The position numbers and the translations under genes were made by a program. Positions 19,588-31,097 of a DNA stretch of 64,000 bases are shown here, piece after piece. Source of the stretch: a gamma proteobacterium symbiont of Ctena orbiculata (GTDB lineage: Bacteria; Pseudomonadota; Gammaproteobacteria; Chromatiales; Chromatiaceae); assembly GCA_003058495.1 (NCBI GenBank), contig QBVC01000020.1, positions 1 to 64,000 of the forward strand, given 5' to 3'. The notes under the pieces are model-generated. The model had not been told where the DNA came from, searched no databases, and worked only from the letters and a program-made list of their open reading frames with translations. Within the stretch, counting starts at the first letter, position 1; each line of letters opens with the position of its first letter.

Positions 19588-20679
19588 TCAACTACCGTAT
19601 TGAGACAGGGTTTCAGTTAGATTATGCATCTCAAATTCGTCTGTTACCAAGGAATTGCCGATCTCTTTCAGGAGTACGAGTCGCAAACGGCCGTCAACCA
19701 CCTTTTTGTCGACCGCCATCAACGCTAAAAACCGCTCGTTCGTAAGCGCTTCAGGCGGCACGATTGGAAGTCCCGCCCGTTCGATCAAACGATAGATGCG
19801 ATCACAGGATCGTTCCGACAACCAGCCTTGACGCCTCGACATGTCGGCCGCCATACACATACCGGTGGCGACCGCTTCACCATGCAGCCACTCGCCATAA
19901 CCCATACCCGTCTCTATGGCATGGCCGAAGGTATGCCCCAAATTCAACAACGCCCGTTGTCCCGCCTCTTTTTCGTCGGCCTCGACAACGTCGGCCTTGC
20001 ATCTGCAGGATCGTTGAATCGCATAGGCCAGCGCAACCGGGTCACGGGCGCGCAGGGCATCCATGTTCTCCTCGAGCCAGGTGAAAAATTCGGCGTCGAT
20101 GATCAGGCCGTACTTGATCACCTCGGCCAGTCCGGACGAGAGCTGCCTGTCATCCAGGGTGTTCAGGGTAGAGGTATCGGCCAGCACCAGCCGCGGCTGG
20201 TAGAAGGCACCGATCATGTTCTTACCCATGAGGTGGTTGACACCCGTTTTACCACCGACCGACGAATCGACCTGTGATAGCAGTGTAGTAGGAACCTGGA
20301 TGAAATCCACACCCCGCTGATAGGTTGCCGCCGCGAAACCCGTCATATCCCCTATCACACCGCCGCCGAGCGCGATTAGGGTCGATTTTCTGCTGAAGCG
20401 CCCTTTTAGCAGCGCAGTGTAGATCCGATTGAGGACTTCAAGCGTCTTATACTCCTCGCCATCGGGCAGGACACAACTCTTAACCTCATACCCCGACAGG
20501 GCCGCAGCGGTCTTGTCCAGATAGAGCGGCGCAATCGTCTCGTTGGTAACGATCATCACCTGGCTACCGCCGACATACTCCTTGTAGAAACCCGCATCGG
20601 CATAGATCCCCGCGCCGATATAGATCGGATAGCTCCTTTCGCCCAGATCCACATCCAGTTTACATTCGCATTTACTCAA
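19588..20679 (-). CDS. aroB: 3-dehydroquinate synthase
   Basis: A 363-residue enzyme of the shikimate pathway, converting 3-deoxy-D-arabino-heptulosonate 7-phosphate to 3-dehydroquinate with NAD and a metal. Visible motifs are the N-terminal [11 protein letters not shown], the NAD-binding segment [21 protein letters not shown], the substrate loop [20 protein letters not shown] and the metal-binding GHTFGHAIE. The start appears to be TTG at 20679 (no in-frame ATG lies nearby, and the next ones are out of frame). It is 22 bp after aroK, with which it forms the second-step/fifth-step pair of chorismate synthesis. Confidence 0.96.
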   Translation of the reverse strand: MSKCECKLDVDLGERSYPIYIGAGIYADAGFYKEYVGGSQVMIVTNETIAPLYLDKTAAALSGYEVKSCVLPDGEEYKTLEVLNRIYTALLKGRFSRKSTLIALGGGVIGDMTGFAAATYQRGVDFIQVPTTLLSQVDSSVGGKTGVNHLMGKNMIGAFYQPRLVLADTSTLNTLDDRQLSSGLAEVIKYGLIIDAEFFTWLEENMDALRARDPVALAYAIQRSCRCKADVVEADEKEAGQRALLNLGHTFGHAIETGMGYGEWLHGEAVATGMCMAADMSRRQGWLSERSCDRIYRLIERAGLPIVPPEALTNERFLALMAVDKKVVDGRLRLVLLKEIGNSLVTDEFEMHNLTETLSQYGS

Positions 20680-20701
20680 TTCTTTGATCCCAGGTAGGTT
20701 T

Positions 20702-21223
20702 TTAATGTTTCAACTTTTCCAGCGACTTGCGGATATCCTGCACCACAGCCTGGGTATTCCGTCCTTCCGTACTCACCACTATATCAGCTGTCTGTCGATA
20801 GAGTGGATCCCGTAGCGCCATCAACTCATTCAGCTTGCCCATCGGATCGGGGGTACTCAACAGCGGTCTGTTTTTGTCTCTGTGGGTACGCTCGAATTGT
20901 TGTCGAACCGAGCAGTGCAGGTAGATGACCGTACCCCGGGACGAGAGACGATTACGGTTCCCTTCAGCCATCACCACCCCACCGCCGGTGGCGAGCACGA
21001 TGCCGTCTCGCGCGGTCAGCTCATCGACAACGATACTCTCCCGTTGGCGAAATCCGTCCTCTCCTTCAAATTCAAAAATCGTCGGTATATCGACACCGGT
21101 TCTGCGCTGGATCTCATGGTCGGAGTCGATAAACTCCATATGAAAGAACTCTGCAAGCTGTCTGCCTACAGTCGTCTTGCCCGCACCCATCGGGCCGATC
21201 AGAAAGAGATTTTGTAAACCCAT
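20702..21223 (-). CDS. aroK: shikimate kinase
   Basis: A 173-residue P-loop kinase that phosphorylates shikimate with ATP. Walker A is GPMGAGKTT near residue 11. The shikimate-binding DSD is present ([13 protein letters not shown]), as are the GGGVV segment ([14 protein letters not shown]) and the lid arginine region (RDKNRPLL). Its length and its place directly ahead of aroB match the standard aroK-aroB pair. It lies downstream of the pilMNOPQ operon, from which it is separated by a strong terminator at 21429-21452. Confidence 0.96.
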   Translation of the reverse strand: MGLQNLFLIGPMGAGKTTVGRQLAEFFHMEFIDSDHEIQRRTGVDIPTIFEFEGEDGFRQRESIVVDELTARDGIVLATGGGVVMAEGNRNRLSSRGTVIYLHCSVRQQFERTHRDKNRPLLSTPDPMGKLNELMALRDPLYRQTADIVVSTEGRNTQAVVQDIRKSLEKLKH

Positions 21224-21428
21224 GAATTACTCGTCGCAGCCTTCAGCAAAATAAGACCACTGCTCAGACTATATATACCACGATGTTGCGCGAGGACAGC
21301 ACCGCCTGTTCTATCTATTCTCGGTCATCGCCGCCCGCCTGTTGCGGATTCTCCAGGCTATCCCTATTTCGACAATCCAGGATTATAACGCGGAGTATGG
21401 CAAACGGCCCCTGATCGACCAAACAAAA

Positions 21429-21452
21429 AAGGCGCACCTGTTGGTGCGCCTT
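21429..21452 (-). terminator. rho-independent terminator of pilMNOPQ
   Basis: AAGGCGCACC / GGTGCGCCTT form a perfect 10-bp stem with a TGTT loop. On the minus strand the hairpin is followed by a run of six T (from 21425-21430), so it ends transcripts from pilQ, whose stop codon is 22 bp upstream. Confidence 0.9.
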
Positions 21453-21474
21453 GTTGTCAGGGTTGGAAAATCTA

Positions 21475-23676
21475 TCAACGAACAGTCAGCGTCTCCTTGA
21501 GGATCTTCGGTGTTACGAAAATCAGCAGCTCGTTGTTGTTGTCGATATTCTCATTGCGCCTGAACAGCACACCCGCATAGGGAATATCTCCGAAGAACGG
21601 CACCTTTTCCATATTTTTCTGCTTCGTCCTTTCAAATACACCGCCCAGCACGACCGTTTCACCGTTATCCACCAATACGGTCGTCTCGATCTCCCTGGTA
21701 TCGATGGGCGGCACGCCCAATACGGACCGGGAGAAATCCGGGTTGTCCTTGTTGATGACCAGATCCATCCGGACCCTGTCATCCGGGGTGATGTGGGGAG
21801 TCACGTCGAGTTTCAGCAACGCCTCCTTGAAAGAGACCTTGGTCGCCCCGCTGGAAGTCGCCTCCTGGTAGGGAATCTCGACGCCCTGTTTGATCGTGGC
21901 CTGGGTCTGATCGGAGGTTATCACCCTGGGACTCGATATCAGTTCACCCCGGCCCTCTGTCTGCATCGCGGTCAATTCCAGCTGGAGCAGGTAGGTGCCG
22001 ACCTTGCCGACCAGGAAGTTCAATCCACCCGAGGGCGCGGTGACCGGGAGGTTGACCATCAATCCCTCTTGATTTTCACCATCTTCGCTATTGATCTCTA
22101 TACCGGGAGCGATACCGAACGAGTTATCGAGATGGCCAGGAAGGGCACCGGCGGTGAGGGTGAAATTGTCGCCAAACGAGCCGTCGAAGTTGGCCCCGAA
22201 CCTGACACCCAGGTCCTTGGCAAAATCGTTGTTGGCTATCACTATTCTCGATTCGATCAGGACCTGCCTGACGGGTATGTCGAGGCGCTGCAGCAGGCGC
22301 CTGATATCCTCGAGCTTTGCCGAGGTATCCTGGATCAGCAGGGTGTTGGTGCGAACATCCACAGTGACGTTGCCACGCTCTGAGAGCAGACGATTCTCAT
22401 CGGATTTCAACAGTGCCGCCAGGTCTTCCGCCTTTGCATAGTTGACTTGCACAAAGTCGGAGCGCAGCGGGGCCAGCTCTTCGATTTTCTGTTGAGATTC
22501 AAGCTCCAACTGCTCGCGGGCCGCAACCTCTTCGGTTGGCGCAACCATGATGACATTGTCGATTTGGCGTTTCGACAACCCTTTGGATTTCAGGATTATA
22601 TCGAGCGCCTGATCCCATGGCACGTTTTTCAAGCGCAGGGTTATCCTGCCCTCGACGGTGTCACTGGTGACAAGATTCAGGCCGGTAAAGTCCGCGAGCA
22701 GCTGGAGCACAGCGCGGACCTCGATATCCTGGAAGTTGAGCGAAAGTCTCTCACCCGTGAATACCAGACGCTCTTTTTGCAGGGCCTCTTTCTCCTGCCG
22801 CGACAGGGAACGGACCTCGACGATAAAAATCTCGTTGGCCTGATACGCTAGATAGTCATACTCACCGGTCGGCGAGATCTCGATTTTTACATTCTCCCCA
22901 AACGGCTTGGTCTCCACCCTGGTAATCGGGGTGGCGAAATCCATCACATCCAGGGACTGCACCAGGGAGGCGTCGACATTGGCCTTGAAGGCCTCGACGA
23001 CGATCTTTCCGCCCTCTTCTCTGACGTCCACCGGTGTTGAGGGATTGGTCAATGTGATCATCACCCGTCCCTCTCCCGCCTCGCCCCGGCGGAAGTCAAT
23101 GTTGGCGATGTCATATCTGTCGGCCCGAACCTCCTTTCCGCCGCCAGCGCCTGGCGCCGCGGCCGGCGTAGTCTTGGCCGGCATAGCCGCCTTCGGCGCT
23201 TGAGCTACGGCTGAGGATCCGATCCCTTTGTTGCTTACATCAAGGGTGACCAATACATCCGAACCCGTCACTTCCGTCTTGTAGCCAACCAGGGAAGTGA
23301 GGTTTATCACAACCCGGGTGCGGTTACCCGCCTGCAATGCGGTGATGCTGTGTGCCGGCCCCACACCGATCATCTTGGTTTTGTAGCCCAGTTCGTTGCT
23401 TACACCGGCAAAATCGAGGGAAATCCTGGCAGGATTCTCGGTGGTGAAGCTCACCGGCTCACCCACCGGCGCCGTCAGGCCCAGCGATATCTGAACCCTG
23501 TCGCCCGGCAGCGCTGAAAACTCGATGGACTTGAGGGATGCCTCGGCAAACACAAGCAGCGGTGCGCCCCACAGGATCAAGAGCAACATCAGGGTGTTGA
23601 ACCTCGAGCTCCGGTCCCCTCTCATTTCTGAATGACTTTTCCAACTGTGTCTGAGTGCCATTGGCAAACCCCTCAT
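21475..23676 (-). CDS. pilQ: type IV pilus secretin PilQ
   Basis: A 733-residue outer-membrane secretin through which the type IV pilus fibre passes. AGAGGA lies 7 nt before the ATG. After a signal peptide with a long n-region (hydrophobic core MLLLILWGAPLLVFA), two AMIN-type peptidoglycan-binding segments are apparent in residues about 45-270. These are followed by an STN/N0 domain (LSLNFQDIEVRAVLQLLADFTGLN), an N1 domain (FVQVNYAKAEDLAALL, NTLLIQDTSAKLEDIRRLLQRLD) and the secretin barrel core (VPFFGDIPYAGVLFR, ELLIFVTPKIL). It is the last gene of the pilMNOPQ operon and has its own terminator. Confidence 0.97.
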   Translation of the reverse strand: MRGLPMALRHSWKSHSEMRGDRSSRFNTLMLLLILWGAPLLVFAEASLKSIEFSALPGDRVQISLGLTAPVGEPVSFTTENPARISLDFAGVSNELGYKTKMIGVGPAHSITALQAGNRTRVVINLTSLVGYKTEVTGSDVLVTLDVSNKGIGSSAVAQAPKAAMPAKTTPAAAPGAGGGKEVRADRYDIANIDFRRGEAGEGRVMITLTNPSTPVDVREEGGKIVVEAFKANVDASLVQSLDVMDFATPITRVETKPFGENVKIEISPTGEYDYLAYQANEIFIVEVRSLSRQEKEALQKERLVFTGERLSLNFQDIEVRAVLQLLADFTGLNLVTSDTVEGRITLRLKNVPWDQALDIILKSKGLSKRQIDNVIMVAPTEEVAAREQLELESQQKIEELAPLRSDFVQVNYAKAEDLAALLKSDENRLLSERGNVTVDVRTNTLLIQDTSAKLEDIRRLLQRLDIPVRQVLIESRIVIANNDFAKDLGVRFGANFDGSFGDNFTLTAGALPGHLDNSFGIAPGIEINSEDGENQEGLMVNLPVTAPSGGLNFLVGKVGTYLLQLELTAMQTEGRGELISSPRVITSDQTQATIKQGVEIPYQEATSSGATKVSFKEALLKLDVTPHITPDDRVRMDLVINKDNPDFSRSVLGVPPIDTREIETTVLVDNGETVVLGGVFERTKQKNMEKVPFFGDIPYAGVLFRRNENIDNNNELLIFVTPKILKETLTVR

Positions 23677-23692
23677 CTCGAATTCCTCTTGA

Positions 23693-24232
23693 CTATTCCG
23701 CCAACGCTAGCGAAGCCTGACGCTCAATATACCCACCAGAACCATCCTGTACTATCTCAGTCAATTCGATTCTGTCTTCAGAAATCAGCACGATGCGGCC
23801 GTGGTTTTGACCCATGTAATTGCCGCTTTTAACCTTGTGCACAGTCCCTTCCTTAGTCTTTACCAATCCCCATGTGGCCCCGATTTGCTCAAGTGTTCCC
23901 ACCATCCGAATGGAGTCCAGTGGATAGGTTTCAAGTTCCTCTTTACGCCGATTGAAGTCGGGCCGGATACCGCTCCCAGCGACACTTGCAGTTTCCGCCT
24001 GATCACCGAACATATCGAGGAACGGATTTCTGCGTCCCGTATCGGAGTAGATGAACGTCTCAATCTGCCTGATCTCCGGCAGCGGCTCGATACGCTCAGG
24101 TGGTTGAGCCTTTTGCTGCGCGACAAATCCTCTCAGCTCGTCCAGATTCGGATTTGCACAACCTGAAACGACGGCGACGGAAAAAAGGAGCGGAAGCCAC
24201 AGGATCCTATCGTTGAGTATACGCATGCTCAT
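23693..24232 (-). CDS. pilP: type IV pilus assembly lipoprotein PilP
   Basis: A 179-residue inner-membrane lipoprotein. The lipobox VVSGC is near residue 25, and the small beta-domain at about 90-175 (MVGTLEQIGATWGLVKTKEGTVHKV) is the part that contacts PilQ and PilNO in the family. Its start overlaps the pilO stop codon (ATGA), and pilQ follows 16 bp later. Confidence 0.95.
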   Translation of the reverse strand: MSMRILNDRILWLPLLFSVAVVSGCANPNLDELRGFVAQQKAQPPERIEPLPEIRQIETFIYSDTGRRNPFLDMFGDQAETASVAGSGIRPDFNRRKEELETYPLDSIRMVGTLEQIGATWGLVKTKEGTVHKVKSGNYMGQNHGRIVLISEDRIELTEIVQDGSGGYIERQASLALAE

Positions 24233-24834
24233 TGATCTTCCTCTTCTTCATCAAGGTAGCGATAGGTCTTTGCTGTCGCCTCCATGAGCAGATCAGCATT
24301 CGCATCCTCTTTGGATACTCTGCTTATCTTCACATCGTGTATCGTGACAATTCGCGGCAGTGCGGCCAGGCCACTGATAAAATGGCCAAATTCATGATAT
24401 TGGCCGGTCACTTTGACCTGTATCGGCAGCTCGGCGTAAAACTCTCTCGGCACCTCTTCCTGCGGCTTGAACAGTTCGAACTCCAGTCCTGAAGCCAGGC
24501 CGGTCTGGGATACATCCACCAGCAGCTCCGCCACCTCGGTCTTGTCGGGCAGTTGTCTCAGCATGGTGCCGAAAGACTGATTCATCTCTTCCAACTGTTT
24601 CCGATAGGCCTCAAGATTCGATGCCTTTTTCTGCTTTTTCGAATAATCCGCGCGCAGTTCCTGCTCTTTCTTCTGCACCCCTTCCAGGCTGTTTATATCA
24701 TCCTCAACAACCAGGTAATAACCGGCCACCAAGACGATTATTGCAGCCAAGATGACCACAATGACCTTGATCGGCGTCGGCCAAACACCGACATTATTGA
24801 AGTCAAGTTCGCCGAGATCTTCTAAAATACTCAT
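24229..24834 (-). CDS. pilO: type IV pilus inner-membrane protein PilO
   Basis: A 201-residue protein with one membrane helix (VIVVILAAIIVLVAGYYLVV, about 24-44), then a coiled coil (LRADYSKKQKKASNLEAYRKQLEEM) and a ferredoxin-like C-terminal domain. It forms heterodimers with PilN in the alignment subcomplex that links PilM/ATPases to the PilPQ pore. Four-base overlaps with both pilN and pilP indicate tight translational coupling. Confidence 0.95.
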   Translation of the reverse strand: MSILEDLGELDFNNVGVWPTPIKVIVVILAAIIVLVAGYYLVVEDDINSLEGVQKKEQELRADYSKKQKKASNLEAYRKQLEEMNQSFGTMLRQLPDKTEVAELLVDVSQTGLASGLEFELFKPQEEVPREFYAELPIQVKVTGQYHEFGHFISGLAALPRIVTIHDVKISRVSKEDANADLLMEATAKTYRYLDEEEEDQ

Positions 24835-25390
24835 TCTTCAGCCTCCGCGTTCTGGGAGGTTTGCTTAACCATAAGCTTAAAGTTGCTATAGCCGGTACCC
24901 GTCTTCTCTTTGCTCTCGATGAATACCAGCGCGGGCCTTTCCAGCCACTCGGAATCATCGACGTTGCGCATCATCGAGGAGACACGGGCATTCGATTGCG
25001 CCTGTCCGCTGAAGGTAACCAGTGCGCCCTGCTGCTCGATTTCATCGAGGAAGACCCCATCCGGCAGCGTGGTTACAACCTCATCGAAGAGGTGAACGAT
25101 CTGCGGCCTGCTGCTCTGCAACTCCTGAATGATATTCATTCTGTCCAGGAGATTCTGCTTGGTCTTGTCAAGATCCTGGATTTCACGAATCTCCTTCTCA
25201 ACAGCCTTAATCTCATCTTGCAGAAAATCGTTGCGCGCATTCTGCGCACCGATCTGGCTCTGGATCAGCTGATGGATGCCGAAGACCACAAATGCGGCGA
25301 GCAGCGCGCCCGCCAGCACCATCAGCCCGAATTCCTTCTGACGCTCTTTGCGTTCCGCTTCTCGCCATGGGAGTAGGTTAATTCGCGCCA

Positions 25391-25391
<1 letters not shown>
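24831..25391 (-). CDS. pilN: type IV pilus inner-membrane protein PilN
   Basis: A 186-residue protein. The conserved cytoplasmic N-terminus ARINLLPWREAERKERQKEF is the PilM-binding motif of the family. A membrane helix follows (LMVLAGALLAAFVVFGIHQL), then a coiled coil and a periplasmic domain that pairs with PilO. It shares one base with the pilM stop (TGATG) and four bases with the pilO start. Confidence 0.96.
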
Positions 25392-26497
<1,106 letters not shown>

Positions 26498-26551
26498 TTA
26501 ACTAGGATTCTCTTTAAATAGAGTAAGTAACTATATAGCAGCAAATGATTT

Positions 26552-26577
26552 TTTTGTGAAGACATTTTTTCACAAAA
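26552..26577. promoter_or_regulatory. 9-bp inverted repeat in the pilM/mrcA divergent promoter region
   Basis: TTTTGTGAA - GACATTTT - TTCACAAAA is a perfect 9+9 bp dyad with an 8-nt spacer, 87 bp upstream of pilM and about 83 bp upstream of mrcA. The half sites resemble the TGTGA/TCACA type but the spacing is 8 nt, not the 6 nt of a CRP site. It could be an operator acting on either or both divergent genes; no protein can be named. Confidence 0.4.
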
Positions 26578-26659
26578 GAGCTAATATTGCTCACATTTTA
26601 TTTGCTAGACTATCGATCTTCATACGGACCATTCTGGTCTGCCCTGATAAACTAATTCT

Positions 26660-29176
26660 GTGAACCAGCGCATGAAGTCGTTTTACAGACTCTTAAGATA
26701 CCTCGTTTACTTCTTATTCGGCCTTTCAGTGATAGGCGCTGTAGCTCTTTTTGGCGCCTATCTCTACCTTGAACCCAAGTTGCCATCCATCGAAACCCTC
26801 AAGGATGTACGTCTACAGGTCCCCCTTCGTATCTACAGTAACGATCACCTGCTGATCGCTGAATTTGGCGAAAAGCGTCGAGAACCGCTCGATTTCGATC
26901 AAATCCCGCCAATCATGATCAATGCCTTTCTCGCCGCTGAGGATGACCGCTTTTTCCAGCACCCCGGCGTAGACTATCAAGGCATCATGCGCGCCGCCAT
27001 CCAGCTCCTGCTCACCGGTGAGCGAAGGCAGGGCGGAAGCACCATCACCATGCAGGTGGCCAGGAACTTCTTCCTCAGCAGCAAAAAGACCTACACCAGA
27101 AAACTCAATGAGATATTTCTCGCCCTGAAGATAGAACGGCTGCTCTCCAAAGAGGAGATACTCGAACTCTACCTCAACAAGATCTATCTCGGCCACCGTT
27201 CCTATGGTGTCGGCGCAGCTGCCTTAGTCTATTACGGCCGGCCTGTAGAAAAACTTGAGCTTTCTGAAATCGCCATGATAGCCGGGCTCCCCAAGGCCCC
27301 GTCCCGCTACAACCCCATCTCCGATCCAGAACGCGCATTGATCCGCCGAAACTACGTTCTGGGCCGCATGCGGGAACTCAACTATATCAGTCATTTCGAG
27401 TACGACACAGCGGTAGCCGCGCCGATAACCGCAAATCTCCATACCGCGCCAAGCGAGGTGGAAGCCCCTTATGTTGCGGAAATGGCCCGTGCGGAGGCGG
27501 TCAGCCGATTTGGCCAGGACGCCTACACCAGCGGCTATAGTATCACCACCTCCATCGACAGCCACCTGCAGGAAGCCGCCAACCAGGCCCTGCGCCAGGC
27601 CATCCAGGCCTACGACAAGCGTCACGGCTTTCGCGGAGTCGCCGCACACCATGATATCACCGAAGTCGAGGAAGAGGCCGAACTGATCGCCCTGCTGGAT
27701 GAGATCCCGGATGTTACCGGCATGAAAAAGGCTGTGGTGACGGCCATCGGAGAACAGAATGCCGAGGTATACACGGCCCAGGGAGAGCGGCTGACCCTCG
27801 AGTGGCCGGCCCTGTCATGGGCAAGCCCCTACATCAGCCATGACGCCAAGGGGGATGCGCCAAAACAGACCCAGGAGATCCTGACAAGCGGCGACATTGT
27901 CTACCTCTACTGGGAAAAACCGCAGGAAGGCGAACCCCATTGGCGTCTGGCACAGATACCCGCCGCCTCCGGCGCGCTCGTCTCCGTCACCCCGAACAGC
28001 GGTTCGATAAAGGCATTGGTAGGCGGCTATGACTTCTACCTGAGCAAATTCAACAGGGTGACACAGGCCAAGCGTCAGCCGGGATCAGGTTTCAAGCCCT
28101 TTATCTACTCCGCCGCCCTCGAGGCGGGCTTTACCCCCGCTACGCTGATAAACGATGCGCCGGTGGTGTTCGAGGACGATGCCCTGGAGGCGGTTTGGCG
28201 TCCGGAAAACTACAGCGGCAAATTTTTTGGCCCCACCCGGCTGCGCTATGCGCTGACCCACTCCCGCAACCTGGTTTCGATCCGGCTTTTGCGCAAGATA
28301 GGAATAAAATTCGCAATCAACTACGCCAGCCGCTTCGGTTTTGACAAAAACGACCTGCCCCACGATCTATCCCTCGCCCTGGGCAGCGGTTCGGTAACCC
28401 CGCTGGCCATGGCTGGCGGTTACAGCGTACTGGCCAACGGCGGCTATTATGTTCCACCCTATATAATCGACTCGATCCACGACGACCAGGGCGAAACGAT
28501 CTACCAGGCGAATCCCATCCAGATCTGCGATGAGGAGATGAAACAGCTCGCCGAGCAGGCCGCCCAATCCGCCGCGGAAGCGGCGCCAGTGCAGACCGAG
28601 ACCGCGGCAGAAGATGGGATCGATGAGGCCGATGAGGTTGATGAGGCCGAAGAGGTCGTCATACCCCGCTGTGCGAAACGCGCGATAACCGAACAGAATC
28701 ACTACCTGATGCACTCAATGCTGCGGGATGTCATACAGCAGGGTACGGCGCGCAAGGCGCGCGCCCTCGGCAGAGGGGATGTTGCCGGCAAGACAGGCAC
28801 CACCAACGACCAGAAAGACGCCTGGTTCAGTGGCTTCAACCACTACCTGGTTACCACCACATGGATCGGTTTCGACGACGTCGAACCCCTGGGACGGGGG
28901 GAGGTCGGCGGCCGCGCCGCGCTCCCCGCCTGGATAGACTACATGGGCGTGGCGCTCAACGGCATCAACGAGGCCGTACCCGATATGCCGTCCGACATGG
29001 TCACCATGCGCATAGACGTTGACACGGGACAACCGGTGGGGGTTGGCAGTTCGAATGCCATTTTTGAGGTATTCGAGGTCCACAACGCGCCCAGGTTACC
29101 CCGGGAGGACCGCTCCGGGAGGAACCAGGGCGCCACCCCGCAGACAGTTCTGACACCGATCGAAGACCCCTTTTGA
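26660..29176 (+). CDS. mrcA: penicillin-binding protein 1A
   Basis: An 838-residue bifunctional class A penicillin-binding protein that polymerises and cross-links peptidoglycan. A membrane anchor (YLVYFLFGLSVIGAVALFGAYLY) precedes the GT51 transglycosylase with EDDRFFQHPGVDYQGIMRA, RRQGGSTITMQVARN and LELYLNKIYLG. The transpeptidase has the serine motif SGFK (RQPGSGFKPFIYSAAL), SRN and KTG (GKTGTTNDQKDAWFSG). An acidic Ala/Glu-rich insertion lies near residues 630-665. The start is GTG 26660 or ATG 26672; neither has a clear ribosome site. It is divergent from pilM, as in many gammaproteobacteria. Confidence 0.96.
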   Translation: MNQRMKSFYRLLRYLVYFLFGLSVIGAVALFGAYLYLEPKLPSIETLKDVRLQVPLRIYSNDHLLIAEFGEKRREPLDFDQIPPIMINAFLAAEDDRFFQHPGVDYQGIMRAAIQLLLTGERRQGGSTITMQVARNFFLSSKKTYTRKLNEIFLALKIERLLSKEEILELYLNKIYLGHRSYGVGAAALVYYGRPVEKLELSEIAMIAGLPKAPSRYNPISDPERALIRRNYVLGRMRELNYISHFEYDTAVAAPITANLHTAPSEVEAPYVAEMARAEAVSRFGQDAYTSGYSITTSIDSHLQEAANQALRQAIQAYDKRHGFRGVAAHHDITEVEEEAELIALLDEIPDVTGMKKAVVTAIGEQNAEVYTAQGERLTLEWPALSWASPYISHDAKGDAPKQTQEILTSGDIVYLYWEKPQEGEPHWRLAQIPAASGALVSVTPNSGSIKALVGGYDFYLSKFNRVTQAKRQPGSGFKPFIYSAALEAGFTPATLINDAPVVFEDDALEAVWRPENYSGKFFGPTRLRYALTHSRNLVSIRLLRKIGIKFAINYASRFGFDKNDLPHDLSLALGSGSVTPLAMAGGYSVLANGGYYVPPYIIDSIHDDQGETIYQANPIQICDEEMKQLAEQAAQSAAEAAPVQTETAAEDGIDEADEVDEAEEVVIPRCAKRAITEQNHYLMHSMLRDVIQQGTARKARALGRGDVAGKTGTTNDQKDAWFSGFNHYLVTTTWIGFDDVEPLGRGEVGGRAALPAWIDYMGVALNGINEAVPDMPSDMVTMRIDVDTGQPVGVGSSNAIFEVFEVHNAPRLPREDRSGRNQGATPQTVLTPIEDPF

Positions 29177-29182
29177 ACAACC

Positions 29183-29785
29183 ATGCGGACAGGAAAGCGT
29201 GAACTACAACGGCGTATCGCCTACGACGCGGCCCGCATTCTGACCGAGCTGCGCAGCGACAATATCGCCTATGCCTGCCAAAAGGCCGCGGCCAAGTACG
29301 GCGTCACCAAACGCCAGCTCCTGCCGACCCGGGAGGAGGTTGAAAATGCCCTGCGGGAGCAGCAGCGCCTGCTGCGGGGAGAGGGACAGGCCAACACCCT
29401 TCAGGCGCTTCGTCAAAGCGCCCTCCGCGCCATGCAGGCGCTGCAGCAGTTTCACCCCAAACTGGTGGGGGCGGTGTTCGATGGCACCGCCGACAGCAAC
29501 AGCACGGTGAGGCTGCATCTGTTTGCCGATACCCCCGAGGAGCTGCTGTTCGCGTTGAGCGACATGCATATTCCCTGGCAGGAAAAGCAGTACCAGATGC
29601 ACTTCAGTGACGGCAGAAGGGAGACAATGCCCTGCTTTCGCTTCAGTGCCGACGGTGTCGGCTTCGAGCTAACCCTGCTACCCGCGCAAAATTCACGCAA
29701 CCACCCGCTGGATCCGCTGGATAATCAACCCATCCAGGGGGCGACCATAAAGCAGCTGCAGCTGCTCATCGAATCACCCGCTTGA
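29183..29785 (+). CDS. conserved protein of unknown function downstream of mrcA
   Basis: A 200-residue cytoplasmic protein with no signal peptide or membrane segment. The N-terminal 100 residues are helical, with the sequence AYACQKAAAKYGVTKRQLLPT. The C-terminal half is alpha/beta, with FHPKLVGAVFDGTADSNST, LHLFADTPEELLFALSD and a short acidic/basic strand series. The order strand, GT(A), acidic residues, then LHLF resembles a minimal nucleotidyltransferase core, but I cannot assign catalytic residues with confidence. It starts 6 bp after mrcA and is probably co-transcribed with it. The family is conserved in gammaproteobacteria, to my knowledge without an experimental function. Confidence 0.7.
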   Translation: MRTGKRELQRRIAYDAARILTELRSDNIAYACQKAAAKYGVTKRQLLPTREEVENALREQQRLLRGEGQANTLQALRQSALRAMQALQQFHPKLVGAVFDGTADSNSTVRLHLFADTPEELLFALSDMHIPWQEKQYQMHFSDGRRETMPCFRFSADGVGFELTLLPAQNSRNHPLDPLDNQPIQGATIKQLQLLIESPA

Positions 29786-29795
29786 GCCAACTGTC

Positions 29796-31097
29796 TCAGC
29801 GCTGATCCAGCGGCACGTAGTCGCGCCTGGCGTAACCCTTGTAGATCTGACGCGGGCGCCCGATCTTCTGCCTGGGATCGTCCATCATCTCCAGCCAATG
29901 GGCCACCCAACCGACCGTACGCGCGATGGCGAACATCACGGTGAACATATTGTTGGGTATACCCAGGGCGCGATAGATGATACCGGAGTAGAAGTCGACA
30001 TTCGGATAGAGCTTGCGTTCGATGAAATACTCGTCGTTCAACGCGATCTCCTCCAGGCGCTGGGCCAATTCGAACATCGGATTGTTGGAATCCGCCAGTT
30101 TCTGCAGCACCTCGTGACAGACCTCCCGAATGATGCCGGCCCGGGGGTCGTACTTCTTGTAGACCCGATGCCCGAAACCCATCAGGCGGAAGCCGTCATC
30201 CTTGTCCTTGGCCTTGGCGATGTATTTGTCGATCTGGGAAACATCACCGATCTCGCTGAGCATATCCAGCACCGCCTCATTGGCGCCGCCATGGGCCGGG
30301 CCCCAGAGGGACGCGATTCCGGCAGCGATGCAGGCGAATGGATTGGCCAGGGAGCTGCCGGCAAGGCGCACCGTGGAGGTACTGGCGTTCTGTTCGTGAT
30401 CGGCATGGAGGATGAAGAGCAGGTTGAGCGCCTTCTCCGCAACCGGATCCACTTCATACTCTTCGCAAGGGGTTGCGAACATCATGTGCAGCAGATTGGC
30501 GCAGTAGGAGAGCTCGTTGCGCGGATACATGAACGGTTCGCCGACATTGTGTTTATAGCTGGCGGCGGCAATCGTCGGCATTTTCGCTATCAATCTGTGT
30601 GCCGCGACCCGGCGCAGTTCAGGATCGTTGATATTGAGCGAGTCGTGATAGAAGGCCGAGAGCGAACCGACAACACCCACCATGATCGCCATCGGATGGG
30701 CATTGAAGTGAAAACCGTCGAAGAAGTGGGTCAGGGTTTCATTCAGCATGGTGTGGCGGCTGATCAGTTGATTGAACTCCTTCAACTGATCTGCGTTCGG
30801 CAACTCGCCATTCAAGAGCAGATAGGCGGTCTCGAGATAGTCGCCGTTCTCGGCCAACTGCTCAATGGGATAACCCCGATATTCAAGGATGCCTATCTCG
30901 CCCTGGATAAAGGTGATCTTGCTTTGGCAGCTTGCCGTCGACATAAACCCCGGATCATAGGTGAAGACCCCGGCCTCACTGTAGAGGGCCGAGACATCGA
31001 TTGCGGGCGGACCCTGGATCGATTCGCGAACAGGTAGCTTTATCGACACTCCGGTCTCGTCATTGGTCAATGTATAGGTCTTTTGATTATCCGCCAT
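29796..31097 (-). CDS. gltA: citrate synthase
   Basis: A 433-residue type II (hexameric) citrate synthase, which joins acetyl-CoA and oxaloacetate to open the TCA cycle. The start at 31097 has GGAG 6 nt upstream; an ATG four codons earlier has none. The catalytic histidines are in [11 protein letters not shown] and [15 protein letters not shown] (the GFGHRVY signature), with an aspartate further on in YPNVDFYSG. The N-terminal domain with [20 protein letters not shown] is typical of the NADH-sensitive group. It converges on the gene downstream of mrcA with a 10-bp gap. Confidence 0.96.
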   Translation of the reverse strand: MADNQKTYTLTNDETGVSIKLPVRESIQGPPAIDVSALYSEAGVFTYDPGFMSTASCQSKITFIQGEIGILEYRGYPIEQLAENGDYLETAYLLLNGELPNADQLKEFNQLISRHTMLNETLTHFFDGFHFNAHPMAIMVGVVGSLSAFYHDSLNINDPELRRVAAHRLIAKMPTIAAASYKHNVGEPFMYPRNELSYCANLLHMMFATPCEEYEVDPVAEKALNLLFILHADHEQNASTSTVRLAGSSLANPFACIAAGIASLWGPAHGGANEAVLDMLSEIGDVSQIDKYIAKAKDKDDGFRLMGFGHRVYKKYDPRAGIIREVCHEVLQKLADSNNPMFELAQRLEEIALNDEYFIERKLYPNVDFYSGIIYRALGIPNNMFTVMFAIARTVGWVAHWLEMMDDPRQKIGRPRQIYKGYARRDYVPLDQR

